Origin: Bacteroidota bacterium
GTDB taxonomy: Bacteria > Bacteroidota > Bacteroidia > UBA8524
Assembly: GCA_006226545.1 (NCBI GenBank)
Contig: SBGR01000025.1
Coordinates: forward strand, 62,001-126,000
Length of the DNA: 64,000 bases
Direction of reading: 5' to 3'
Position 1 is the first letter of the stretch; every line of letters starts with the position of its first letter. Positions 1-8,077 of this stretch are shown here, piece by piece. The translations under genes were made by a program, and so were the position numbers. The notes beneath the pieces are model-generated. The model was not told the origin of the DNA and ran no database searches. It saw only the letters and a list, made by a program, of their open reading frames with translations.

Positions 1-426
1 AATGGAGTTGTAATTTCCATTTAGAAAGGTTAGTTGATTCAATGATGAAATAAATAGTCGATTAAAGTTATAAACTCTTCGAGCACCAACATGTCCGCCC
101 AAAAATGTTTGAGTGCTCTTTATATTGGTGAATTTTCCTTCGTAGTTAAGATTATTAATCGCATGGTTGAATCCAACTTCAAGTTGCCAATTGTTCTTTA
201 TCAGCCTATAGCCTCCTACTTGATTTTGGATTACAGTACTTAAAGTTGATCCAACTTCATTGTCCTGTGTTTGACTAATGTTGATTCCGGTACCTAAGTA
301 GAATCCATATTTCGATTGTGCCAAACTATCTGACGAATGAGTTAGGAGTATGATAATCAATATGGAATTGAGAAATTGAATTCTGTTTCGTTTCAAAGGA
401 TTAGGTATTGTTGCAGATTTATACAT
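1..426 (-). CDS. Outer-membrane beta-barrel-like protein, truncated by window edge
   Basis: The first 142 codons of a reverse-strand gene are visible. It has no stop before the left edge. A long basic N-region is followed by a hydrophobic stretch (about residues 18-30) and a likely signal-peptidase I cut after LAQ at residue 37. The mature part begins KYGFYLGTGINIS and continues with short alternating strands rich in Gly, Asn and Tyr, which is typical of small Bacteroidota outer-membrane porin-like proteins. No specific family is recognised. Its exported nature is well supported, while the barrel fold is inferred from composition only. Confidence 0.65.
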   Translation of the reverse strand, partial: MYKSATIPNPLKRNRIQFLNSILIIILLTHSSDSLAQSKYGFYLGTGINISQTQDNEVGSTLSTVIQNQVGGYRLIKNNWQLEVGFNHAINNLNYEGKFTNIKSTQTFLGGHVGARRVYNFNRLFISSLNQLTFLNGNYNSI

Positions 427-765
427 TTGGTTCAGTATGATTTTAAGTTTTTGTAGTAAGTCTAAGTTCAAGTCAGTCTAATTTTCACTGACGACTCAAT
501 ATTAATCAAATATAGAAAAGATTAGTCACTATTATTAAGTAGGAAGCACTAGGGTTGATTGAACTCGTGGATTCAGGACTAAATTGTTATTCACTAACTT
601 TTCTCATTACTAATTCTGATTGTGTTATTAATATGTTTGATTTATAGTTTGTTATGACGAATTAAGGTTTCTGCATAAGTCTGCCTTTCTGTTTTAGTTA
701 AACTATTTTCTACCCGAGGTAGGGGGGTGTTTCAATGACGTGTCTCAAGGTTGATGACACAGAAA
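427..765. other. Intergenic region before the TonB receptor
   Basis: This AT-rich stretch of about 340 bases holds no convincing gene. It separates two divergent genes and should contain both promoters. TATGTTTG at 632-639 fits the Bacteroidota -7 box TAnnTTTG, but no well-spaced TTTG lies upstream of it. A G run (about 723-728) precedes the receptor start. The short frame opening at 735 overlaps the receptor signal peptide in another frame and looks spurious. Confidence 0.4.
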
Positions 766-3129
766 ATGAAAACTATCAACTACATAACACTACTCTCCAT
801 TTTGTTCTTGTCTTGGACGGCCAGTGCCCAGGAGAAAACACAAACCATTCGTGGAACGGTGGTCGACAAAGTATCACAATCGCCTTTGATGGGCGTTACC
901 GTGGTTTTATTGAATTCAGAGCCTTTGAAAGGTACCGTTACCGACCTGGACGGTAATTTCAGTTTAAGCGATGTGCCGGTAGGCAATCAGGGATTGAAAT
1001 TCACCTATATCGGTTACCAAGATATAATGATGGAGAACCTCTTCCTCGCAGCCGGAAAAGAAATGGTGCTGCGCATTCAAATGGAAGAAAGTTTTATCGA
1101 ATCGGCCGAAGCAGTGGTAACGGCGAAAACAGATAAGGCCACCACACAGAATGATATGCTCACCGTGAGTTCGCGTACCTTTTCGGTAGAAGAAACACAA
1201 CGCTATGCCGCAGCGGTGAATGACCCGTTGCGTATGTCCTTGTCTTTCGCCGGCGTGGTTTCTACCCAAGACGGTAATAACAGCATCGCTATACGCGGCA
1301 ATTCGCCTAGAGGATTATTGTGGAGAATGGAAGGGGTGGATATTCCGAACCCGAATCACTTTTCTGAAGTGGGCGCTTCTGCCGGTGGAATCAGTATCTT
1401 GAGTTCTCAACTCTTGAGCAATTCAGATTTCTCAACCGGTGCTTTTTCTGCCGAATACGGTAACGCACTTTCAGGTGTATTTGACCTGAGCTTGAGAAAG
1501 GGGAATAACCAAAAGCGAGAGCATACCTTCCGCGCCGGGGTACTGGGTATCGATTTGGCCACGGAAGGTCCCATTAAAAAAGGATATGCAGGCTCGTATC
1601 TGGTTAATTACCGTTACTCTACCCTTGGTTTATTAGGAAAGATGGGCGTGAACATTGGCGATGCCACCACCAATTTCCAAGACTTAAGCTACCACGTCTA
1701 CTTACCTAGTCAGCGATACGGCAGCTTCTCCTTCTTCGGCTTCGGAGGCTTGAGTGCACAGTTTCAGAAAGCGATAAAAGACACCAGCGAATGGAGCCTG
1801 GATGCAGGCAAACAATACGATTGGCGCTTTGGCTCCAATACCGGAGCAGCGGGGATGTCGCACAAATACAATTTCAATAACCACAATTACCTGAAAACTT
1901 CCTTGGTCCTCTCTGGGGTTGTAACCGGCTACAAAGAGGAGAAACTCGATGAACAATTCAACAGTCAGGTGCAATACAAAGACCGCTATTTTCAAGGCAA
2001 GGCTACTTTCATGACTACCTTAAACAGCAAGTTTAGCAGTCGTTTGAACCAACGCTCCGGTATTATTATCAGTCGAGTGAATTTCAATATGTCGAAGAAT
2101 GTATTGGACGACAGCACCCAGCAGTTGGTGGAGTTCCTTAACAACGAAGGTCATACCTATACCTATCAAGCCTTTTCACAGTGGAGGTACCGTGCAACAG
2201 AACGACTTACGGCTCAAGTAGGACTACACTTCTTGAGCTTGGGCTTAAATGGATCGAGTTCAGTGGAGCCTAGAGCATCGCTTGCTTACGACATCAATTC
2301 ACGCAGCAAAGTGAGCTTGGGTTACGGATTACACAGTCAGGTACAATCCACCAATATCTACTTTGTTAAAACCTTGCAGTCTGATGGCACCTATGCAGCT
2401 AAAAACAAAAACCTTGATTTATCGAAAGCACACCACCTGGTTTTGGGCTACGATTACCGCTTCAGCCAAGACTGGCATGCCAAGGTGGAAGTATACTACC
2501 AACACTTGTATAATATCCCGGTTGGCACCGATACCGCCAAAATGTTGAGCGCCTTAAATACCGAATACGGCAGTGGCGATTTCGAGATGGTGAATGGTGG
2601 CCTAGGCAGAAACTACGGTATTGAATTGACCGTAGAGAAATTCTTCACTAAAAACTGGTACATGTTGTTCTCTGCATCGCTCTACGATTCTAAATACCGC
2701 GCGCTTGACGGCAGCTGGTTTGATACCCGATTTAACGGAAATCGCACCTTAACCTTAACCGGTGGAAAAGAATGGCAGCTTTCCGCCAAACGCAAAAACC
2801 GCATCGTCGGCTTTAACCTAAAAGCCATTTATGCCGGCGGATTACGCAATACGCCAATCGATTTGCAACAAAGCATTTCACAAGGGGAGGCCGTTCGTTT
2901 GTACGACCAAAGTTATACCCTGCAAAATCCGGATTACTTCCGTGTGGACCTCGGCTTTTCTGTGCGCAGAAACTACAAACGCAGCACAGGTACGCTGAGT
3001 CTGGATATTCAGAATGTAGCCAACCACAGCAACGTGGGCGGTGTGTACTACGATAACAAAACCATGCAAGTGCGCAACTGGTACCAAACCGGATTGATCC
3101 CAGTGCTCAGCTATAAACTGGAATTTTAA
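766..3129 (+). CDS. TonB-dependent receptor with carboxypeptidase-regulatory-like domain
   Basis: This is an outer-membrane active transporter or receptor that takes up a substrate with energy from TonB. From the chosen ATG it has 787 residues. A signal peptide (MKTINY...TASAQ) is followed by a CarboxypepD_reg-like beta-sandwich at about 28-110 (IRGTVVDKVSQSPLMGVTVV), a plug domain at about 125-240 (AIRGNSPRGLLWRMEGVDIP), and a long barrel ending in an aromatic-terminated strand (SYKLEF). A TTG at 751 and an ATG at 754 lie in frame upstream, but they would put MTQK in front of the signal peptide. The next gene starts in the stop codon (TAATG). No SusD-like partner lies beside it, so the substrate is unknown. 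Confidence 0.9.
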   Translation: MKTINYITLLSILFLSWTASAQEKTQTIRGTVVDKVSQSPLMGVTVVLLNSEPLKGTVTDLDGNFSLSDVPVGNQGLKFTYIGYQDIMMENLFLAAGKEMVLRIQMEESFIESAEAVVTAKTDKATTQNDMLTVSSRTFSVEETQRYAAAVNDPLRMSLSFAGVVSTQDGNNSIAIRGNSPRGLLWRMEGVDIPNPNHFSEVGASAGGISILSSQLLSNSDFSTGAFSAEYGNALSGVFDLSLRKGNNQKREHTFRAGVLGIDLATEGPIKKGYAGSYLVNYRYSTLGLLGKMGVNIGDATTNFQDLSYHVYLPSQRYGSFSFFGFGGLSAQFQKAIKDTSEWSLDAGKQYDWRFGSNTGAAGMSHKYNFNNHNYLKTSLVLSGVVTGYKEEKLDEQFNSQVQYKDRYFQGKATFMTTLNSKFSSRLNQRSGIIISRVNFNMSKNVLDDSTQQLVEFLNNEGHTYTYQAFSQWRYRATERLTAQVGLHFLSLGLNGSSSVEPRASLAYDINSRSKVSLGYGLHSQVQSTNIYFVKTLQSDGTYAAKNKNLDLSKAHHLVLGYDYRFSQDWHAKVEVYYQHLYNIPVGTDTAKMLSALNTEYGSGDFEMVNGGLGRNYGIELTVEKFFTKNWYMLFSASLYDSKYRALDGSWFDTRFNGNRTLTLTGGKEWQLSAKRKNRIVGFNLKAIYAGGLRNTPIDLQQSISQGEAVRLYDQSYTLQNPDYFRVDLGFSVRRNYKRSTGTLSLDIQNVANHSNVGGVYYDNKTMQVRNWYQTGLIPVLSYKLEF

Positions 3130-3191
3130 TGAAAACACTACTAGTCCTAATGTGCATTAATCTATTCACCCTTCAAAACGAACAACTTTAT

Positions 3192-3650
3192 ATGAAAATC
3201 ATGAAAAACACCTTTTTAGCTTCAGCCTTGGTATTAGGCTTGGGCTTGGTTTCTTGCTCTAAATCAGATGATACGTCGGCACAAAAAGCGGAGGCTGCTC
3301 GCACGGCTCTCCAAAGCGGTACGTGGAAAATCGAAACGTATAGTGATGATGGCAAAGATGAAACCTCACATTATGTGAACCTGAACTTCACGTTTCAAAG
3401 CTCAGGTGCCGTCAGCGTAAGTGGCGATTCAAACACCTACCAAGGTACTTGGCGCATAGAAAACGAGGGCTACGACGACAGCAGAAAAGAATCGGAAGTG
3501 GAACTCTACCTGTTGTTTGGTAGTCCGGCGAAGCTAGTAGAATTAAGCGACGACTGGGACATCGATAGCCAAACCGATACCCGCATAGTGCTACGTGATG
3601 AAAGTGGCGGCGACGGCAGCGTGGACCTGCTCATCTTCCAGAAAAACTAG
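3192..3650 (+). CDS. Small lipoprotein, lipocalin-like
   Basis: A short exported protein of 152 residues. The N-terminus MKIMKNTFLASALVLGLGLVSC ends in a lipobox, so it should be a lipid-anchored envelope protein. The mature part (TWKIETYSDDGKDETSHYVN, GTWRIENEG) has the look of the small lipocalin-like lipoproteins of Bacteroidota, but I cannot assign a family. The frame is open from 3129, where an ATG overlaps the receptor stop. I prefer the internal start because it puts the lipobox at normal distance. Translation could still couple to the receptor, and the two genes share one terminator. Confidence 0.7.
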   Translation: MKIMKNTFLASALVLGLGLVSCSKSDDTSAQKAEAARTALQSGTWKIETYSDDGKDETSHYVNLNFTFQSSGAVSVSGDSNTYQGTWRIENEGYDDSRKESEVELYLLFGSPAKLVELSDDWDIDSQTDTRIVLRDESGGDGSVDLLIFQKN

Positions 3651-3652
3651 TG

Positions 3653-3679
3653 AAAAAGCCCTCATCGGAGGGCTTTTTT
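3653..3679 (+). terminator. Intrinsic terminator after the receptor-lipoprotein pair
   Basis: An 11-base-pair stem (AAAAAGCCCTC with GAGGGCTTTTT) and a four-base loop, ending in a run of T, lie directly after the lipoprotein stop codon. This is a classical rho-independent terminator. Confidence 0.9.
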
Positions 3680-3731
3680 GTTGAATGACTGCAGTTAATA
3701 TATTCTGGAAGAAGTGGGAGTTGAAAAAGCA

Positions 3732-4127
3732 TTAAGCTTTTGAAACTTCTTGTTTAGCGAACTTCAAAAGTTGTTCGTACTCCTTTTCTTCGTAGGTCAG
3801 CGGGGTAAGTAGTGTTTTAAGATAGTCTTCCAATGCATCCTGCTGAACGAGAGCTTCTTTCTCTGAATCGGTTAAGCGGAAAATCCTTTGCTTAAGCGTT
3901 TCACCCGTTTCACTATGGAATTCAAAGACACCCGAACCTGGATGAATGGAATAACCACGACGGCTGGATTCTTCCCTAAAGTCCTTATTTACGCGTTGGT
4001 AGATATTAGCGATAAAAGGGCTTCCCACAAACAATTGAAACGATTCGAAATCTAAATCCTTGTCGAATTTTATCTTTCCAAGAAGGCTATTCAATGCATT
4101 TAACTCATTGTAGTCTGTGATTTCCAT
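3732..4127 (-). CDS. Conserved-looking hypothetical protein, 131 residues
   Basis: I do not recognise this family. From the chosen ATG (MEITDYNELNALNSLLGK) it is a soluble, charged protein without signal peptide or membrane segment. The middle holds a possible beta region (RRGYSIHPGSGVFEFHSETG) and the C-terminal third is helical and acidic (LTDSEKEALVQQDALEDYLK, YEEKEYEQLLKFAKQE). The open frame extends 14 codons further upstream, but that extension (MILCYTCSLPNQRP) looks non-coding. It stands alone, convergent with the preceding lipoprotein and its terminator. Confidence 0.55.
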   Translation of the reverse strand: MEITDYNELNALNSLLGKIKFDKDLDFESFQLFVGSPFIANIYQRVNKDFREESSRRGYSIHPGSGVFEFHSETGETLKQRIFRLTDSEKEALVQQDALEDYLKTLLTPLTYEEKEYEQLLKFAKQEVSKA

Positions 4128-4433
4128 TGGTCGCTGATTAGGTAAAGAACAAGTATAACAAAGAATCAATGCTACTGCAATTTACTAATTGGCAGTGCAC
4201 CTAAAAGAGTGCCAACGCCCCGGCTATGGACTAAGGTGGCTCTCTTCTACGCCTTGGTTGCTATGATAATTCAGGTGGTATCCGTATTGCGTTAGGCTCT
4301 CTATGATGAAGAGATGAAGGGATGATGAGGTGAAGTGAATTCAATTTTCAATCGCACAAAATCAGCAGCACTGGAATTCATTCCAGTGAACGCATCTGCC
4401 ATGGACCATCGTCAATGGTCTATGGACCATGGA
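4128..4433. other. Intergenic region carrying repeats
   Basis: About 300 bases hold no gene that I accept. The right half contains one copy of a dispersed repeat and a short repeat built from ATGGACCAT, both listed separately. The left half shows nothing recognisable. Confidence 0.5.
4305..4396. repeat. Dispersed intergenic repeat, copy 1
   Basis: The stretch beginning GATGAAGAGATGAAGGGATG matches 18604-18714 almost base for base over its first 70 positions, with only a few mismatches. After a short unlike segment the two copies align again at CCAG(T/C)GAACGCATC. Both lie between genes. The sequence has no good reading frame. It may be a non-autonomous element or the remnant of one. Confidence 0.85.
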
Positions 4434-4442
4434 CTATCGACT
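4399..4442. repeat. ATGGACCAT direct and inverted repeat at the 3' end of the TPR gene
   Basis: ATGGACCAT occurs at 4401-4409 and again at 4422-4430. Between them ATGGTC (4415-4420) pairs with GACCAT (4425-4430) around a four-base loop. The block runs into the last codons of the reverse-strand TPR gene. It could fold in that gene's messenger, but no U tract follows, so it is not a standard terminator. Confidence 0.6.
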
Positions 4443-5480
4443 GCCCAACAACTCCAACATCTCCCGAGCAATGGTATAGTTCGGGTCCAGCTGCAAAGTT
4501 GCTTCGTAATTGGCTTTGGCCTCAGATAAGTTACCAATGCCTTGGTGGGAAAGTCCGCGCATGTAGTAGGCATCCACATAATTCTCATCGGCGATGATGG
4601 CTTCGTTGAAATGCGCTACGGCATTTTCAAATTGGTCCAAACGGAAATTGATCATGCCTAAGTTATAGTAAGATGGGGCGTGGTTCGGGTTGATTTCGAT
4701 GATTCGGTTATAATCGGCAGCCGCATTCTTAATCATCTCTTTGTTTTTCTTCTTCAACCCAAACTCTTGCAAAGCCTGAGCACGTGTATAGAGTGCCAAT
4801 ACGCTGCTATCGTCCAGACGAACCGCATTGTTCAGGTAATCGATCGCTAGCTCATTTTGTTGTGCCGTTAACAATAAGCCTAACATCATATAGGCATCAA
4901 AATACGAGTCGTTTAGCGATACGGCTTTCTGCAAATTAGCGATGGAAGAGGCGGTATCGGTAATGTCGCGTTTGATCAAAGCCTGAATAAAATAGGCTTC
5001 CGCCAATTCGCCGTTTTCTTTGGTGCAGGCTTCTAAGCTCCTTTTTGAATCGTCGTAACGTTTGAGGTAAAACTGAATTTTAGCGAGTTTGAGCCAGGCT
5101 TTGGCCATTTTTGGATCCTTGCCCACAGCATTGTTTAAGGTACTTACCGCTTCAGCCACTTCATTCACTTCAAAGGCCGCTTGTCCAAGGCTAAACAGGT
5201 ATTCTGCATTGTCGGGAGCCAATTCAGCGGCTTTTTTCGCATCGGCATAAGCTTGTTTGAAATAGGCTGAGTCATATAATTTTACAGCTCTTTCATGGTA
5301 CAAGGCCGCATTGCTAGGGTCTTGCTCAATCTGGGCATTTAAAGCATGAATAAAAGCCGGGCCCTGAGCGCTATCGGCATTTTCGGTGGTATTGTCGGTA
5401 TTGGCCGACTTGTCGGAGCAGGCATTGAGCAGCATCATGGATGCGCCAATCGCCAAGAAATAAAACCTGATTAATCTCAT
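4434..5480 (-). CDS. TPR-repeat lipoprotein
   Basis: A lipid-anchored tetratricopeptide-repeat protein of 348 residues, probably an envelope scaffold for protein contacts. The signal peptide MRLIRFYFLAIGASMMLLNAC ends with the lipidated cysteine at residue 21, followed by an Asn/Thr/Asp-rich linker. From about residue 45 to the end there are roughly eight TPR units with the usual pattern (AELAPDNAEYLFSLGQAAFE, NPNHAPSYYNLGMINFRLDQ, DENYVDAYYMRGLSHQGIGN). The frame is open 17 codons further upstream, but the chosen start gives a proper lipoprotein signal. It is divergent from the homogentisate dioxygenase gene. Confidence 0.85.
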   Translation of the reverse strand: MRLIRFYFLAIGASMMLLNACSDKSANTDNTTENADSAQGPAFIHALNAQIEQDPSNAALYHERAVKLYDSAYFKQAYADAKKAAELAPDNAEYLFSLGQAAFEVNEVAEAVSTLNNAVGKDPKMAKAWLKLAKIQFYLKRYDDSKRSLEACTKENGELAEAYFIQALIKRDITDTASSIANLQKAVSLNDSYFDAYMMLGLLLTAQQNELAIDYLNNAVRLDDSSVLALYTRAQALQEFGLKKKNKEMIKNAAADYNRIIEINPNHAPSYYNLGMINFRLDQFENAVAHFNEAIIADENYVDAYYMRGLSHQGIGNLSEAKANYEATLQLDPNYTIAREMLELLGSR

Positions 5481-5568
5481 AGTTTGCAGGGAGCGAATTT
5501 CACTAATTTTGACCACAATTAATGAACGCAACGATAAGCACTTTCGTTGTACAGCTTAAAAATAGACT

Positions 5569-6720
5569 ATGCCGTTTTATGTGAGCCGGGGCGAAGTTCC
5601 CCATAAAAGACATACCGTTTTCCGCAAGCCGAATGGCGATTTATACGCCGAAGAACTGGTTTCTACCGAAGGGTTTTCGAGTGTATATTCCCTCATCTAC
5701 CACTGCCATCCACCTACCTTGGTGAAAGAGATAGGACAGGAATACAGCGTAGAGCCTAAGGTTGCCATGGCCAAAAACATGCGCCACCGCAGCTACCTTA
5801 CTTTTGGTGCTAGCGAAGCGGATTACATCCAAAGTAGAAAAATTTTATTGATGAATTCCGACCTGCAGATAGGCACACAAGCCCCTTCTGCTAACGTGGA
5901 TTATTTCTTCAAAAATGCCGATGCCGACGAGATGATTTTCATCCACGAAGGAGAAGGCACCTTGCATACCATTTACGGTGAACTGACTTTTGGCTACGGT
6001 GATTACATCATCATTCCAAGAGGAACCATCTACAAATTGGAGTTCAAAACCGACAAAAACCGTCACTTTGTGGTGGAGTCGCCAACACCTTTGGAAACGC
6101 CAAAACGTTACCGTAACCACAACGGTCAGCTATTGGAGCATTCGCCATTCTGCGAGCGCGATTTACGCACACCGCAAAACCTCAAGACTTACGATGAAAA
6201 GGGCGATTTCGAAGTACGCATCAAAAAACAAGGCTTGATTTACCCTTATGTTTATGCCACGCATCCGTTTGATGCCATTGGCTGGGATGGGTATGTGTTT
6301 CCTTATATTTTTAATATCAGCGACTTCGAACCAATTACCGGTCGCGTGCATCAACCACCTCCTGTACATCAAACCTTCGAAGGCAGAAACTTCGTAGTTT
6401 GTTCTTTCGTACCAAGGTTATTCGATTACCATCCGGAAGCCATTCCTGCACCATACAACCACAGCAACGTAGATTCAGACGAGATTCTGTATTACGTAGA
6501 TGGCGACTTCATGAGCCGCAAACACGTGGAAAAAGGTATGATTACCTTGCACCCTAAAGGCATCCCACATGGGCCACATCCGGGAACCGTTGAAAAGAGC
6601 ATTGGTGCTAAAGAAACCCTTGAGCTAGCTGTTATGATTGATCCATTCTATCCGCTTATGATTACCGAAGAAGCCGTTAAAATGGAACAAGAAGGCTACT
6701 GGAAAAGCTGGGTAGAATAA
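5569..6720 (+). CDS. hmgA: Homogentisate 1,2-dioxygenase
   Basis: It opens the aromatic ring of homogentisate to maleylacetoacetate in tyrosine and phenylalanine breakdown, using Fe(II). The protein has 383 residues, the shorter form usual in Bacteroidota. Family features are the start MPFYVSRGEVPHKRH, a cupin segment (DEMIFIHEGEGTLHTIYGEL), and the C-terminal metal site: His298 with Glu305 (NHSNVDSDEILYY) and His334 in PHGPHPG. The spacing of His298 to Glu305 is one residue longer than the His335/Glu341 spacing I recall for the human enzyme. The next gene makes its substrate, so the two form a functional pair about 165 bases apart. Confidence 0.92.
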   Translation: MPFYVSRGEVPHKRHTVFRKPNGDLYAEELVSTEGFSSVYSLIYHCHPPTLVKEIGQEYSVEPKVAMAKNMRHRSYLTFGASEADYIQSRKILLMNSDLQIGTQAPSANVDYFFKNADADEMIFIHEGEGTLHTIYGELTFGYGDYIIIPRGTIYKLEFKTDKNRHFVVESPTPLETPKRYRNHNGQLLEHSPFCERDLRTPQNLKTYDEKGDFEVRIKKQGLIYPYVYATHPFDAIGWDGYVFPYIFNISDFEPITGRVHQPPPVHQTFEGRNFVVCSFVPRLFDYHPEAIPAPYNHSNVDSDEILYYVDGDFMSRKHVEKGMITLHPKGIPHGPHPGTVEKSIGAKETLELAVMIDPFYPLMITEEAVKMEQEGYWKSWVE

Positions 6721-6870
6721 ACCTTTAAAAATTCCAATAGACAAGTTCCATTGGCCAAAACAAGTAATTCCTGAGCTTGCTGAATAGCTTGGTAAGTGGT
6801 TTTTGAAATTTGGAACTTCATCACCCTAAAGGCATTGACCCTTTGGTTAAACATAAATGATTATTGATAT

Positions 6871-6878
6871 TAACTTTG
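6871..6878 (+). promoter_or_regulatory. Possible -7 box (TAACTTTG) before hppD
   Basis: TAACTTTG fits the Bacteroidota consensus TAnnTTTG and lies seven bases before the ATG. A TTTG at 6842-6845 is 25 bases upstream, longer than the usual 19-22. If used, the messenger would have almost no 5' leader. Confidence 0.4.
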
Positions 6879-6885
6879 CAGTACA

Positions 6886-8013
6886 ATGAACGATACACTG
6901 ACTTCAAAAGAGATAGAAACTAACGTGGATTTTTTGCCTTTGAATGGCACGGATTACGTTGAGTTTTACGTGGGTAACGCAAAACAAGCAGCCCATTTTT
7001 ACAAAACGGCTTTTGGCTTCCAGAGCTGCGCGTACGCCGGTCCGGAAACTGGAGTGAAAGACAGAGCGTCTTACGTTTTGACGCAAAATAAATTGCGTTT
7101 TGTTTTCACCACACCATTGCAACCGGAAGGTGAAATTGCGGAGCACGTTAAAAAGCACGGCGACGGTGTTAAAGTATTGGCCTTATGGGTTGATGATGCA
7201 CGCAAAGCGTGGGAAGAAACCACCAAACGTGGTGCTAAATCCTTTATGGAGCCTCGTGTAGAAAAAGACGAACAAGGAGAGGTGGTAAGAGCTGGAATCC
7301 ATACCTATGGTGAAACAGTACACATCTTTGTAGAGCGTAGCAATTACAATGGCCCATTCCTTCCGGGTTATGAAACTTGGACTTCAGAATACAATCCTAG
7401 CGATGCGGGTCTATTGTACGTTGACCATTGTGTAGGAAACGTGGGCTGGAACGAAATGAACCAATGGGTGAAATTCTATGAAGACGTTATGGGCTTCAAG
7501 AACATCCTTTCATTCGATGATAAAGACATCTCTACCGAGTATTCTGCTTTGATGAGTAAGGTAATGAGCAACGGCAATGGTCGTATCAAATTCCCAATCA
7601 ACGAGCCGGCTGAAGGAAAGAAAAAATCCCAGGTAGAAGAATACCTCGATTTCTATAAGAGCCAAGGTGTGCAGCACGTAGCTATCGCTACCAATAATAT
7701 CATTGAAACGGTAAAAGATTTGAAGAGCCGTGGAGTAGAATTCTTAACCGTGCCTCAATCATACTACGATACCGTTTTGGATCGTGTAGGTACCATCGAT
7801 GAGGACTTGAAAGACCTTGCTCCGTTGGGTATTTTGATTGACCACGACGACGAAGGATACTTATTGCAGATCTTCACCAAACCGGTAGAAGACCGTCCAA
7901 CCTTATTTTACGAAATCATCCAACGTAAAGGCGCTAAGTCTTTCGGTAAAGGAAACTTCAAGGCGTTATTCGAAGCCCTTGAGCGCGAGCAGGATAGAAG
8001 AGGTAACCTCTAA
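6886..8013 (+). CDS. hppD: 4-hydroxyphenylpyruvate dioxygenase
   Basis: It converts 4-hydroxyphenylpyruvate to homogentisate, the step before the upstream dioxygenase. The protein has 375 residues with two glyoxalase/VOC-type domains. The Fe(II) ligands are visible in the C-terminal domain: His181 (VDHCVGNV), His264 (QHVAIATNNI) and Glu343 (LFYEIIQRKG). The ending FGKGNFKALFEALEREQ is characteristic of the family. It has its own likely promoter and is followed by a strong terminator, so it may be transcribed alone or with the upstream gene. Confidence 0.95.
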   Translation: MNDTLTSKEIETNVDFLPLNGTDYVEFYVGNAKQAAHFYKTAFGFQSCAYAGPETGVKDRASYVLTQNKLRFVFTTPLQPEGEIAEHVKKHGDGVKVLALWVDDARKAWEETTKRGAKSFMEPRVEKDEQGEVVRAGIHTYGETVHIFVERSNYNGPFLPGYETWTSEYNPSDAGLLYVDHCVGNVGWNEMNQWVKFYEDVMGFKNILSFDDKDISTEYSALMSKVMSNGNGRIKFPINEPAEGKKKSQVEEYLDFYKSQGVQHVAIATNNIIETVKDLKSRGVEFLTVPQSYYDTVLDRVGTIDEDLKDLAPLGILIDHDDEGYLLQIFTKPVEDRPTLFYEIIQRKGAKSFGKGNFKALFEALEREQDRRGNL

Positions 8014-8032
8014 TTCTACCGCGATAGCTTTG

Positions 8033-8060
8033 AAATCCCCCCTTTTTGGGGGATTTTTTT
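8033..8060 (+). terminator. Intrinsic terminator after hppD
   Basis: The stem AAATCCCCC with GGGGGATTT is followed by a run of T and lies 20 bases after the hppD stop. It separates the tyrosine pathway genes from the LOG-family gene. Confidence 0.9.
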
Positions 8061-8077
8061 ATGTATTTTAGTCGAGC

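Noticed and set aside
716-729. G run before the TonB receptor as a phase-variable tract or quadruplex
   Set aside because: Only one run of six G is present, too short and single for a quadruplex and not inside a gene.
735-956. Forward frame of 73 codons across the start of the TonB receptor
   Set aside because: It overlaps the receptor signal peptide and domain in another frame and has no domain or hydrophobic pattern.
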